Source: Metridium senile (taxonomy: Eukaryota > Cnidaria > Anthozoa > Actiniaria > Metridiidae). From it: DNA of 64,000 bases. Below, piece by piece: positions 1 to 19,596 of this stretch. The stretch's first letter is position 1. Each line of letters starts with the position of its first letter. The DNA is taken from positions 3,279,701-3,343,700 of the forward strand of contig OX459103.1 of the NCBI GenBank assembly GCA_949775045.1, given 5' to 3'. The position numbers and the translations under genes are program-made. The notes under the pieces are model-generated. The model made no database searches. It was not told the origin of the DNA and was given only the letters and a program-made list of their open reading frames with translations.

Positions 1-349
1 ATTATAAAATCTAAGTTGTTTTCAAAAGAAAAGTATATGGCAAATTTTTTGAAAATTCATCAGATTACTTATATAACTATATATTTGCTATCATAAATAC
101 ATATATTCTTATGAATATACCAGTTAGTATAAACGTTCTTGAAATATTAGTTTCTTTTCGAATATTAATCCAGAGTTTAACGAACGACTGACACAATTTG
201 TTGAATGGGCATACGGGGAAAACGGTCAAATTAAAACTTCAACAGTATAAACGAGTGTTTGTTTTGCTTTGGCTGATGTTAAAAGACACGTTGACACGTT
301 CAGGTCTGCGAAAACAAACCAAAAACAAAACACTTCATCTTTGGAGATC
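1..349. other. Non-coding stretch, nothing recognised
   Basis: AT-rich sequence without a supportable exon, RNA gene or repeat that recurs elsewhere in the window. It borders the inverted dispersed-repeat copy that follows. Confidence 0.5.
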
Positions 350-1075
350 GTTTATTCTTTAGTTTTAAGTGTCAATTCAATATAATACTTAAAATTCTTC
401 CTTTATAAACCTGTCGTCCGTCGTACCTCTTTGAAATGTTGTTTTTCACATGAAAAGTTAGCATTTTTTCTGGTTTTCTTTTTCTATTCGTTTGTGAACA
501 TCACCAAGATAGCAACGTTTGAAGGTTAGTAATCGGGGTAACTTTTAGTTTTTTCCCGTTTCAAGTATATTTTTCGATGTTTTTCTGTAACAGAAATAGA
601 ATGGAGGATTGAAACACGTGACCATGTCCTGCAAAGGGCCTATTATTGAACTATAAGGTCTTATTGGCCTGATTAATATTGTAATATTATTTGGGCCAAT
701 TTTATGCGAACAGCTTATCTCTGGAATACAATCCATTTGCACTCTAATGAATAGCCTCAATAGCTTATATTTATGAAGAACATAGAAAATCAGGGAGAAG
801 CTCGAGGGAGGAAGGAGAAATGGTCGAAAAAATCAGTGAATGGAGAGAAAAATGGTATAAAATTTGTGAGGAAGGACATTTTAAGCCCTGTTCCTCTCCC
901 CTCCACACATGCATGAAATATGAATTACTTAATTTTAGTAATCCGGTGTGATTGATATGATTATGAAACAATTTTCGATCATTAACAAATTAAGCTATGA
1001 AATAGATATCTAGAGTAAGATTTTTTTTATTTGTGATAATTGGTAGAATACCAAGCTTTCATTAAACTAAAATAA
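350..1075 (-). mobile_element. Solitary, diverged copy of the 1.6-kb dispersed unit
   Basis: Read on the - strand this segment matches the repeated unit found inside the large fold-back element at 52349-59073. Shared blocks include the pyrimidine-rich CTCCCTCCTCCCTAATTT region, the GGTCACGTGTTTCA block and the ACGACAGGTTTATA block, in the same order. It is more diverged than the tandem units and I see no terminal inverted repeats around it, so it is a fragment or an older solo copy. Short open frames inside it are not convincing genes. Confidence 0.7.
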
Positions 1076-2026
1076 ATTTCAATGGAGCTCAAATATCTAA
1101 TTATGACAATAATAACATCTGAATATAAACTATATGTTATTTGTTATTTCATTTTATAGTATTAATTTTAAAAATCTGTGCAAAGGATTGACGTGGTCTA
1201 GACTCAACGGCAAGTCGTGTCACGCAAGGAAATATCTGTAAAAATGTACAAGTTTGGGCTTCGTCAAATTCTTAAAAACGCAATGTGCCACAAATTTTAT
1301 TGCTCAGAACTAGTAAATAGCATCTCATCTCAAGGTAGAATGCTATTTTATATTGGGGATAGGTGCCACTTTTGAGAAATTTGCAATTTTCTAAACCCGT
1401 TAATCTTTGCTTTTCGTGTCACGCATAGAGTAGTCTTGATAAATTTATATCACTTTTCGTAATTTGTACATCCTAAAAAAACCTTTTGCTTTTTCTAGTC
1501 AGGCGAGACATCAAACCATAGTTTGGACCCAAAAATTAAGTTTTCATTTGAAGAAAAAGCCGAGAAAACGGACTTTGAAAGTAGGCCTCTGCGAACTTGA
1601 AAATCAGTGTCGTTCGGCTGTTTTTGGGTCGATGTACGAAAATTCGCCTAGCGGCCGAATATTTTATTTAGAACAATTCTAAGTCCAGTTTTGTAATAAG
1701 GATAGATAGTACTTTCGATGGTAGAAATATAAGGGGAATCGGGAATTTTTTGGATCCCAGACCGAGTTGTCCGTTCTTACGGAGACGCCCTCTTAAGTGT
1801 TGCTCGACACAAAACAGATCATGGCTTGTTTTAAATTAGGTTAATAAAAAATCGCGGACACCGTCTTTTAAAGGACCAGTATCGACCGGGATGCTTTGAG
1901 TGCCTCGACCTAATTTCGTGTATCACGAAATTATCAAAGTTCATAATGCCTTCTCAATCCAAATAATCCTAAGTAATCCTGCTAATATCTCAAAACATTT
2001 CACTGTATTTAAGTTCTTTATGTATT
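1076..2026. other. Non-coding stretch, nothing recognised
   Basis: No exon with plausible splice sites or recognisable product was found. A 72-codon frame at 1464-1682 has no family features and is probably chance. Confidence 0.4.
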
Positions 2027-3092
2027 TTACAACATCTGTGCTGTGTTTAATGCGCTGAACTGATTACTATTTCTAGCGTCCTGGATAGGTGGAGTTGCGA
2101 TTGCTGCTGTCGAAAACCTTGCGGGCTGGCTCGGCATTGCAACTCCTGCCTCCTTCAATTGCTTCATTATATCTTGAGAAATTTTCTTAGTGTCAACTTG
2201 TACGGGTTTGCTTTCTGACGATAAAACTTCCTTCAGTTTTGCTAGATTTTCGGCCTCTTTGAAAGTAGACGGGCTTTGTAATCCTACATACTCTTTAATA
2301 TCGCGTCGCAGACCTCTTATATAATGGTTAAGACCTTCGTCGGCAGATAAATTCAAACGGTTACATTGCTGTCTTATATCAGTTGTGTATGCGCTAACCG
2401 TTTCACCATCGCGCTGCTTTCGCTCGTTAAGAATTTGCTGCATGCGCCATTTTGATGCTCCTGACGAAAATTGTTCAGCTAACGCCTCGGTCATTTCATT
2501 GAAGTTTAAACCGTCTCGATCTTGAAGTGAATTAAACCATATTCTGTCCGACCCTTTCAAGTACAATGGCAATGCTTTCGTTTGTTTTTCCTCGGACCGC
2601 CACCGGCGGTGGCGGTGGCGGTGGCGGTGGCGGTGGCGGTGGCGGTGGCGGTGGCGGTGGCGGTGGCGGTGGCGGTGGCGGTGGCGGTGGCGGTGGCGGT
2701 GGCGGTGGCGGTGGCGGTGGCGGTGGCGGTGGCGGTGGCGGTGGCGGTGGCGGTCGCGGTGGCGGTGGCGGCTGATTTAACGTTTGTACAGGCGCTACTA
2801 ACGCGTTTTCTATATTATCCTGAACTTCATCTGATGTTGCTGGCTGTGAACTATCAGGCTGCCTTTCTAAAGTTCCTGAAGACGGTTGCGCAACTTCTGA
2901 TCTTTCTATCTCTAACGAATCTGAGCTAAAATCACAAGAACTATCTCCTGAAATACGACTACCAATTGACAAAGAAAGATGACTTCCTAAGCTATTTCTC
3001 CTAGCACTAGGCGACGATGTAAAAACTTGCTTAGCGGATTGCAAAAAACCTCCTAAAGGGACTGCGCTTAGGTGAACGTACAGACTGGCCAC
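2027..3092 (-). pseudogene. Retrotransposon gag fragment, frame broken at a poly-Pro expansion
   Basis: On the - strand the part from about 2600 down to 2027 reads as a retrotransposon gag (capsid-like) segment. It begins near ALPLYLKGSDRIWFNSL and continues through EALAEQFSSGASKWRMQQI and RDGETVSAYTTDIRQQCNRL, the pattern of the LTR-retrotransposon gag family. The upstream part (3092 to about 2776) is an open, Ser-rich hydrophilic frame that could be the gag N-terminus. The two are in different frames and are separated by a long (ACCGCC)n tract read as polyproline. The frame ends at 2027 with no CCHC zinc knuckle, protease or reverse transcriptase, and no LTR was recognised. It is therefore a dead fragment. 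The gag call rests on pattern recognition; the N-terminal assignment is inference. Confidence 0.65.
2605..2772. repeat. (GGCGGT)n hexanucleotide array
   Basis: About 28 nearly perfect GGCGGT units, with one GGTCGC variant close to the right end. It is G+C-rich in an otherwise AT-rich region. On the - strand one frame encodes polyproline inside the gag-like fragment; frames on either strand give artificial poly-Gly or Val-Ala ORFs. Confidence 0.95.
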
Positions 3093-3440
3093 TATCTGCT
3101 ACGGCCTGGGCCGCGCGAGCCTTACTTCTAGTCTACAGTAATGGTCCCGGTTGATACTGGACCTTTAAGTAATAAGTGTTTCTGTAATTCCTGAAAATTT
3201 CCTTTAAATCCATTGGAATTGTCTCGACATCGAACTCTTTAAAGTTGCGGAGTTGATCGAAATAAGACGAGATAAACGCACTTGTTTGTTAACAGTTTCC
3301 GGATTTATTTAGTCACTGATTTTCTTTTCTTTAAATTTTCGATCAAAGGAAAAATCATTGTTTAATTTTTTTTTTGATTTGAAATAAAAGACAACGATCG
3401 ATATCATCTTTCCAAAGATACCAAAAACGTAATTTCGTCA
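2776..3440. other. Gag-flanking sequence, no further gene
   Basis: Up to 3092 this is the presumed N-terminal gag frame on the - strand. Beyond that I see no LTR ends, primer-binding site or exon. Confidence 0.4.
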
Positions 3441-3445
3441 AAAGA

Positions 3446-3500
3446 GGCACAGGGAGCCTGGCTTTTTGTCGTTTCTTTTCATTTTTTTCTCTCTCTTTTG
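3446..3500 (+). mobile_element. Half copy of the ACAGGGAGCC inverted-repeat MITE
   Basis: ACAGGGAGCCTGGCTTTTTG, the run TCGTTTCTTTT and a CTCTCTCTTTT tract match the left arm of the complete 78-bp elements at 42465-42542 and 51883-51961. The right arm is missing. Confidence 0.6.
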
Positions 3501-3921
3501 TTAAGGGAACTAATTCAATTGATATATCTTTTAACTAAAACAAGATCACAATTAGATATGTGGCCTAGGTTTACCTTGGAACGTGACTTCGGCAAAATAG
3601 AGTTCGTTTGTTGTTTAATTATTAAAGAAATTAATTAAATAAACCATTTGGGAGGACAGGATGGTTTAGCTGATCATTCTATCTCCAAGCGACACTCAGG
3701 TTTTTACACAAACGTGTATTCATGTTTATTCGTATGATTGATGGTTGATCTTGTAGTCAAAAGAAACTTTCTCATTACTTAATTATAGATTATGAAAATA
3801 TAAGGATTGGCTGCCTACAATTGTGCGACTACTCTCACGACGATAATTCAGTATGCCCTTAAAAGTTAAACATAGTTGTAAAGACAATTACGCATTAGCA
3901 CCAGTCCCTTATTAAAGTCGT

Positions 3922-4004
3922 ACCATTGCAGTTAGCCAATCAGAACCTTAGTTCTTATTTGTAAGAGCAAAAGGCTCATGTTACCTTGTATTTTGATATA
4001 AATA
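3922..4004 (+). promoter_or_regulatory. Putative core promoter of gene A (CCAAT box and TATA-like box)
   Basis: CCATTGCAGTTAGCCAATCA holds a CCAAT box at 3936-3940, and TATAAATA lies at 3997-4004, about 280 bases before the proposed start codon. The same block (CCATTGCAGTCAGCCAATCA, then ATAAATATA) lies upstream of paralogous gene B at the same spacing, while surrounding sequence has diverged. That supports a retained regulatory role. Transcription would start near 4030; this is inferred. Confidence 0.55.
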
Positions 4005-4280
4005 TGAGTACGTTAAGCGTTTTAGCTTGTAAATTACGATGAGCAGAGGAGATAGTCCAATGCAATACTACTACAACAAATAAAGATCCAGATACCAGCC
4101 TACCAATATCAGAGCAGTCTGTCCCGTTAACGTGTCGAAAGAACCCGTTAACAGTTTCAAGAGAAATTACCTGATAGCTTAAAGTTACTGACGACTTTCT
4201 TCATCTCAATACTCCTGTTGCAGTTAGAATCACAACTGGACTAACTCTGTTGTAGTATGTTCACGAGAACCGGCGCTAAA

Positions 4281-13180
<8,900 letters not shown>

Positions 13181-13305
13181 ATAAAACAGGTCGTTAATTA
13201 AAATTGTTAATCTGAAATCAGATATTAAATACAAATATAGTAAACTGATAAAAATAATTAACGGAATAACGATAGCGCTTGATCGATTATAGAGTTAATT
13301 CATTA

Positions 13306-13311
13306 AATAAA
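13306..13311 (+). terminator. Poly(A) signal of gene A
   Basis: AATAAA about 125 bases after the gene A stop codon, followed by a T/G-rich stretch. Gene B has AATAAA at the matching place (29381). An earlier AATAAA at 13181, directly after the stop, is a less likely alternative. Confidence 0.55.
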
Positions 13312-13396
13312 GCATACTGTAAATGGTTTTAAATGTGTTGTTGATTGTAATTTAACAACCAAATGTTTTGGCCATGTCTATTGGTCATATCTAATT

Positions 13397-13643
13397 ATTC
13401 ATTTTTTAGGAGGGGGAGGGCCGGAGGATTCACAAAGAGCATTTGTTAAAAAATGTGAGTCTTCCTTTTACTGAGCAACAAATATTTTTGACCCCCCTGG
13501 CTGAAGTTGTGTAATTTATGATGAATGCAGAAATACATTCAAAAAAATGTAATGACCCTCCATTTTTACCATGTTAATTTGACATGACCCTACCTGTGAA
13601 TCCTCCGGCCCTCCCCCTCCCCCCACAATCCTAAAAAATGAAT
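13397..13643. mobile_element. Inverted-repeat element, ATTCATTTTTTAGGA ends
   Basis: ATTCATTTTTTAGGA on the left and TCCTAAAAAATGAAT on the right, with a long inner arm GGGAGGGCCGGAGGATTCAC and its inverted copy. 247 bp, no coding capacity. It lies just downstream of gene A. Confidence 0.75.
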
Positions 13644-13751
13644 GCTCCCTAAAAGAAGGATAATTATGGTAGAAACGTATAGATTGAGGTTCTTATTCAT
13701 CTCAATTTCTCTTCTTGTCGTTGTTCTTTGTCTATGTCTTCAATCTTTATC

Positions 13752-13878
13752 CTTGTTCTTCTTGTTCTTCTTGTTCTTCTTGTTCTTCTTGTTCTTGTTT
13801 TTGTTCTTGTTCTTTTTGTTCTCCTTCATCTTCTTCTTCTTGTTGTTCTTCTTGTTGTTGTTGTTCTTCTTCTTCTTA
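13752..13878. repeat. TTCTTG-rich pyrimidine tract
   Basis: Imperfect TTCTTG repeats downstream of gene A. A similar tract follows gene B at 29518-29702, and both lie beyond a shared block containing GGCCATGTCTATTGG or GGCCATATCTATTGG. The tract may be an ancestral feature of the duplicated gene's 3' flank. Confidence 0.7.
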
Positions 13879-15659
13879 ACGGAGTGTAAAGTAAACATTT
13901 ACTGTTTTCAGTTTCAGTGTTTTCAAAGGCACAGGCATGAATTTCGTCATATTTCATGCGATTACTGGATGAAAGACGTTTACGACCTCATAAAATGCAC
14001 TCAAAAGTTGTTTTGGACATGACTGCATGCCTTGCAAGCAGTGTTTTTCGTTCAAGTGTTCATTTTAAGAGAGAAACGTGCGTCTTTTAAGGCATGATAA
14101 GGAAAAATGCGCAAAACAAATAGATTTTTCTTTCATATCAGCATGCGACGTAAAAATTAAACTCACAACATATAAAAATAAATACATATCAACGTTTTTT
14201 TAATTACTATTAGTATTATTTACATCCATGAAACTTCTTTATACCTGCTGACAAAACACACATGTATTTTTCACAGTGGTTACCAGTAGTTTTATTTTTT
14301 TCAACTTTCCTTTATTTTACAGCGCGATGCGACTTACTGTTTCCACCAGACAAACATTTTTGACACTTTTGTGATTGAGAGGCAGAGTGATCACAAAGAT
14401 ACCGACACACCATTCAATAGCGTTTCAAACTCGCTATTTTATTTCCTTTAATTTATTTATTTTGGTTTAAAAAAAATTTATATCACAGTCATTCAATTGG
14501 AAGTGAATCCCTTATAAATTAAAGATGCATCACTCAAATCAAGAAATATTTCACTATTCAACTATTTACTTCATGTAGAATCGATACAGAAAGTATTGTA
14601 TCAGGGGTGAGATACACCTTAATTTTTTATTTATGAAAGTCAATGGCAGCCATATTAGCATGTGGTCTATAAAACCTTGCTTAAATGAATCAATTTGTTT
14701 AGCAGATACTAGCCTTGTTAATTAATGTTACCATGACAATGATAAACAAACGTTTGTGAAAAACATTTTCCAATGATATCCTTTATATTTTGGTGCTACC
14801 TCGCGAAAAGTGTACAGGTTGATTGATTATATTTGTATTACTCAAACACGAAAAAGGAAATGATTCAGCAATATATTCCAAAAAACAAAATTGTGTATTG
14901 ATAGTGCTTCACTTTTTAGACTATAGTGTTTGTATTCACTTGTTGTGGGTAGTCCCAAAATAAAAAGATATTTAGTTCATGGTTTTAAAATATCAACAGA
15001 AGCAACATGGTGGGCATGAATTAGGTCGCAAAGCATTGTGTGAAAATCATGCCGGGAATGACATTTAATCGCAACTGAAAATCATGTGAAAATCATGTAG
15101 GGCAAACTCAAAATTTAAAAACTGTGCTATCATATAAGACGCTCAGGGCATGACGACCTAATTTTCATGCCCATAGCATCATAAATTATGTTCTCGTTTT
15201 TTTCTTCTCATTTTTTCATGCCAAATGTAATCAAAACCACTATAATCAAAACCACTATAATACCCCTTGATAAGGCTTTTCACCAGCAACTACGGCATGA
15301 GCAGGCAGAAATCATGACATAACCACAAAATATGTGCATTTTGAAATGAATATTTACTTTCTACTCCGTTTCTTCTTGCTCATGGCACACACACCAACTA
15401 CTAACTTTTCATCCAGTCCCATGGCTTCCAACAAGTAAGCGCGAAAGACTGAAAAATTATACATTGACGAGAGCAACTGATTTGAACATTCATTAAATCT
15501 TTAAAACATCTTTCAGCAAAAAGGGCCATATATGAATGGTATATCATTATCATTACTGACACACACAAACTATACCAATTTCATGCTTTTAAACATACTG
15601 AAAATCGGTCCAAAAGGAATAATGTACATTATTTTATCGATCCCACATCACAAAAAATA
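13879..15659. other. Intergenic stretch, no gene recognised
   Basis: AT-rich intergenic DNA. Short direct repeats (for example GAAAATCATG near 15050-15090) are present, but no exon, RNA gene or complete mobile element was supported. Confidence 0.4.
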
Positions 15660-16406
15660 CAGTAAAAACCCGCAGATAAGAACCAGTGGATTAAGAACCA
15701 CTAGGCTAAAATTTGCTTTTTAAGCACCTGACGTTAATTAAGAAAAATGATTGGGGAAAGCGCCGGTTTTGAGAAACCAAAAAAATGGCGGATCAATCCC
15801 GATTTTCGGACTCGTGGACCTTGAGGGCGAGAGGTCTAATTGTTTTAATATGAACCAACTAATATATTAGGTCAAACTTTGACATATTTTGAAAAAAAAT
15901 AACATTTCAATCGTTTTATTTTGACAAAATGACAGATAATCGAAAGTGAAAATAATGCGGTTCTAGTTTTTCTAGTTTTAGTACTTTGTTGCTACTATTA
16001 TTTCCTTTTATGTTTGACCTATAAGTTGTTGGATATTAAAACAATTAGACCTGAAGCCCCAACGATACTTCAACGATTTTTTTCGTCCGTGTCTTCTGCG
16101 AAACGACTAGTCGCCATTTTGGAAAAAAAACTACAAAAGGTATGTTAACCTATCAGTTAATATAGCAAAATATGAAGAAAATCTCTCGACCAATGAGCGC
16201 GCCGGATTTATCATATTCACTTGTAAAAAAATACTACTGAAATGTTTATATTAAGTAATAAAAACACCATATAATGGAAATTGTTCTTGCTTTATAATTA
16301 AGAACCAGTTAAGAACCACATTAGCCTACTTTCTCACTAAATACCAATAAGAACCACTTTAGCCTAACCTCGGAAAATAGTGGTTCTTATATGCGGGTTT
16401 TTACTG
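15660..16406. mobile_element. Non-autonomous Tc1/mariner-like element with TA target site
   Basis: Ends CAGTAAAAACCCGCA and TGCGGGTTTTTACTG are inverted copies, each flanked by TA (15658-15659 and 16407-16408). The AAGAACCA blocks repeat inside both ends. 747 bp, with no transposase frame. TA target duplication and a CAGT terminus are usual for the Tc1/mariner superfamily; the assignment is by ends only. Confidence 0.75.
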
Positions 16407-16419
16407 TACAGCCAATCAG

Positions 16420-17240
16420 AATGCTTTAATTAAAAGCTGTTGTATATTCGGCGCGGTATTCAACTGCCTCTTCCCGTGAGACATTGCGGGTTCTCTTTAT
16501 TTAATATTATATGGGATAAATTAGTTATTCAATGTTTTCTTGCAGCGTACTGTGGAATATCCCATTAGCCACTAACCGCCGTAATTTATAATGAAAACTT
16601 CGTAGTTTTTTAGCATATTATCACAAAACCTCGTAATTTTCCAGTAAATCATCATAACATGTCTTTATAACTTGGTATTTTACGCTGCTTACTTCAACAT
16701 AGATATGTATCGAATCGACCTTGAAAGGAGTATCGAAACGACCGGACACCGCGTCTGAACAGATACGAGTTATTCGCGAGTCAGCCTTTAAGGAACATTC
16801 CTCAACAAAATATCGTATTTTTTTCGCAGTTCTGGATCTTTAGGGATGCAGTAAAACTTGAAGCCAAGAGGTTTGTTTCGATGGCTATTAGAACAACCTG
16901 GAACGCAGCAGTTATAGTTTGGCATGATTGTTTAATGAGGTAGTTTACAATAATCAAACACGAAGGCGTACCGAGTAACGATTCCAGACGCCTTTGCGTA
17001 CTTCACTCGTCAAAAGGCCCCAAACTCGATAGGAAAGTGGCTAATTCTTCACTTGTATTTTCTTTGCATATACATTCGCCTATAGGCTTGTGTGTATACT
17101 AGAAACTACAAGTGACTCGTGGGATATTCATTCGAAATAATTGTGAAACTAGACGCATATATTATACACGTCACATCCACGTACTAGATATGAGCAATCG
17201 CGCGCTCCAATTGTTTCCTCCGCTACTAGGCTATCAGCTC
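16420..17240. repeat. Dispersed repeat (relatives at 29750-29905 and 62545-62770)
   Basis: The part around 16425-16500 (CAATCAGAATGCTTTAAT, CCCGTGAGACATTGCGGGTT) recurs inverted near 62655-62745. The part at about 17050-17240 (ACAAGTGACTCGTGG, GGCTATCAGCTCAT) recurs at about 29750-29905. No coding content and no clear ends were found. Confidence 0.55.
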
Positions 17241-17454
17241 ATATAATAATAGTAATAGCATTTTTCAACGAGAATAACACTTTATCGTAATTAATATGTA
17301 ATTTTCAAGAGGCTCTCAAATAAAATGGAATTTCAACTAATACAAATACAATACAAACATAAAAAAATATAAGATGGCTAACATTGATACTAGCTTTAAA
17401 AGACGATCATGAATAAAAAATACCTATATTATATATCTTAATAACCAGGTTGAG

Positions 17455-17826
17455 GAAGAGGGGGTACTGGTCACGAATCACGGGCCGTTTTTCATACTTT
17501 CACGGATTACAAATTTACGTACGTAAAGCCTTTTCACAAATCTAACAAATATACAAATAATATAGATAATAAAGACTGTAGTGTTCTTATTATTCATATA
17601 TTTACCACTAACACTAACGTCTCATTTTACACAACCGTTATGACAAGCTTTCACGTTTTCACGGAGCGCTGATCTGTAATCACGAACCACGACATTAAAA
17701 ATATGTAAATCATGGATCACAGGCGAAAATGATTTTACGGATCACGGCTGGAATTTTTTGTTGTTCCCGAATCACATGCTGAATTTAGGGTGAATCACGG
17801 GTCACAGATATCCTCTTCCCAACCCT
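17455..17826. mobile_element. Inverted-repeat element, CAGGGTTGGGAAGAGG-type ends
   Basis: The left end CAGGTTGAGGAAGAGG pairs with the right end CCTCTTCCCAACCCTG. Both ends carry subterminal blocks related to CACGGGTCAC / GGATCACG. About 372 bp, diverged arms, no ORF. The CAGGG start suggests a hAT-type MITE, but no clean target duplication is visible. Confidence 0.55.
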
Positions 17827-18094
17827 GAATAAAAAGGAATGTTTTAAAAATTTGTTATCAACAATTTACGATATTGACATTTAAAATTATCAGAAGAAGA
17901 AGCTTGTCGTATGTCTCTGTTACCATGGTAAATGCATGGACTGTGGTGCTGGTTGTCCAGAAATAGGATATAACGCCGTCAAATCTAAAAAATTATCGAG
18001 TGGAAACTTCTATTTATTCACTAATGGTCAAAGCCCATATAATGGTATGGTTGTATAGTGAATCTACTATCCAAACATTTCAGTTACTAACTAC

Positions 18095-18345
18095 CTTATC
18101 CCACTTAATTATCCCCGCAACTTTAATTTCGCGAATTTCCCTTAAAACACATTTCATTTGGACTTGTTTGTCTTGATTTCCTATTTAATTTCACAGCCAA
18201 AGAACATTTGACATGCTTTCACGGCAGAATCGCGAAAATAAAGTGACTTAATTTTAACGAAAATAGCCAAAACGCGAAGATAAAGTGTCGCGAAATATTC
18301 GCAATCCAAAAATCGCGAAATATTGGTTTCGCGAAATAAGGTAAT
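18095..18345. mobile_element. Probable MITE with TTCGCGAA-rich arms
   Basis: ACCTTAT...TTTCGCGAATTT on the left and TTTCGCGAAATAAGGTAA on the right form a loose inverted repeat, with several internal CGCGAA motifs. It lies in the intron between the first two lipase-like segments. Confidence 0.45.
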
Positions 18346-18359
18346 CAATCAGCACTTAT

Positions 18360-18560
18360 ATCATTCAGTGAATTAGTCAGTAAGTCAGTCTCTTATTCAG
18401 TAAAAAGGTCAGACAATTGGTCACTGATCAGTCAGTCAATCAAACAATCAATCAACCAATCAAACAGTCAATCTATCTACCAAACAATTAATCAAACTGT
18501 CAAGCAGTCGGCCATAAATTCAGTCATTCACCCCATTGATTAAACAATCGGTTAATTTAT
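18360..18560. repeat. Degenerate CAATCAAT / CAGTCAGT tract
   Basis: Imperfect 4-8 base repeats of the type CAATCAATCAACC and AGTCAGTAAGTCAG over about 200 bases. Confidence 0.6.
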
Positions 18561-18584
18561 TATTTTACATTTTTAGTAGCCTGC

Positions 18585-18655
18585 TAAACAGGCGTTCTTT
18601 CGGGTTTTGGGTAAAAATTGCGCTTTATAAATAAAGTTATTATTATTATATTATT
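18585..18655 (+). mobile_element. 3' tail of a SINE or LINE with TTATTA microsatellite end
   Basis: GCCTGCTAAACAGGCG hairpin, then GCGCTTTATAAATAAAG and a TTATTATTA tail. The tail type matches those at 11560-11612 and the (reverse) one at 22805. The 5' part is missing. Confidence 0.4.
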
Positions 18656-19596
18656 AAGTTATTATTGTTAGAGTTTAGATATAAATTGTCTCTACTTTTG
18701 CTTTGATTAATTTTAATCCTTGTAAAACAAAGCAATAACGTTAGTTAGTTTTAATACAAAATATTTTGCTTAAAGTTGATTAGTAAACTAATGATCAAAA
18801 AGGAAGCTAAGCTCCATATTTCGCGCGGTCAAAAAAATAACACAGGAAGCCCAAGATCCTAAATCCTCCAAAAAGCAAAAATAACGCCTAAACTTTTAGT
18901 TCCTCGTTATATGTACGTACCTAACCTTCGAGACTATCAAAGGGAAGTTTGGAAGCGGGTACAAACCAAGAGTGCGTATCTATGGGACAAAGGATAACAC
19001 TGGAGTAATAAAATTGAAGGGGTAGGAATATCATATAAACATTATCTTTATTATCATCATTATTATCATTAATGTTACTTTTTTTTTCTTGCATCAGCCA
19101 ACTTGAACAAACAAACCACTTTGTTGTACCAATCAAGACTGATCTGAGTAAACTAAATAGTGTGAATACTCAGTATTGCTGTTAAGAACGATGTTATGCT
19201 TGTCAAATTGTTTCAATGGGATATTTAATCAAAGTCACAGCTCACTACGTTGGTAGCACTGAACCGAGGTATGTACAGTAAGACCGTCTCCTCCCCTACT
19301 TGCATTAGCAGCACTTGTAAAGTCATGAATTCGAAGTCATCCAATATCCTTCCTTCAATTACCCTCCCTACCTTGAATGCAAAATCAATAATGATTACAC
19401 AGAAAGTCCGAAAAGGCGCCCTTCCCTCCCCTCTCTATGTACAAATATATTAGAGACATATAATATAAAATATATGCTCACGTGACCGTGACTTGTTCCC
19501 AATCTTTCTAGGTACACTGCTGTTTATGGCTTGCCTACTGAAGGATTGCCTATTAAAGGCAAATTCATAGAAAAACCACTTGAAGAGACCTCCTGA

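Larger units (their letters stand above)
17894..19596 (+). pseudogene. 3' remnant of a pancreatic-lipase-type gene (C-terminal segment plus PLAT domain)
   Basis: Exon-like segments with GT/AG borders read consecutively as a lipase C-terminus. 17894-18044 encodes GKCMDCGAGCPEIGYNAVK and SSGNFYLFTNGQSPYN, the Cys-rich segment that precedes the PLAT domain in pancreatic-type lipases. 18900-19021 encodes YLTFETIKGKFGSGYKPRVR and IYGTKDNTGVIKLKG, and 19098 onward QLEQTNHFVVPIKTDLSKLN; together these fit a PLAT beta-sandwich. About 19222-19268 (VTAHYVGSTEPR) and 19512-19596 (YTAVYGLPTEG..., stop) may finish it. I could not find the catalytic half (GHSLG, Ser-Asp-His) upstream, one junction (18044/18900) is out of phase, and one acceptor is unresolved. 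Hence a decayed or truncated gene is more likely than a working lipase. Upstream exons too diverged to read by eye cannot be excluded. Confidence 0.5.

Noticed and set aside
2566..2929. Poly-Gly and Val-Ala frames on the + strand
   Set aside because: Shadows of the GGCGGT array; the gag-like reading is on the - strand.
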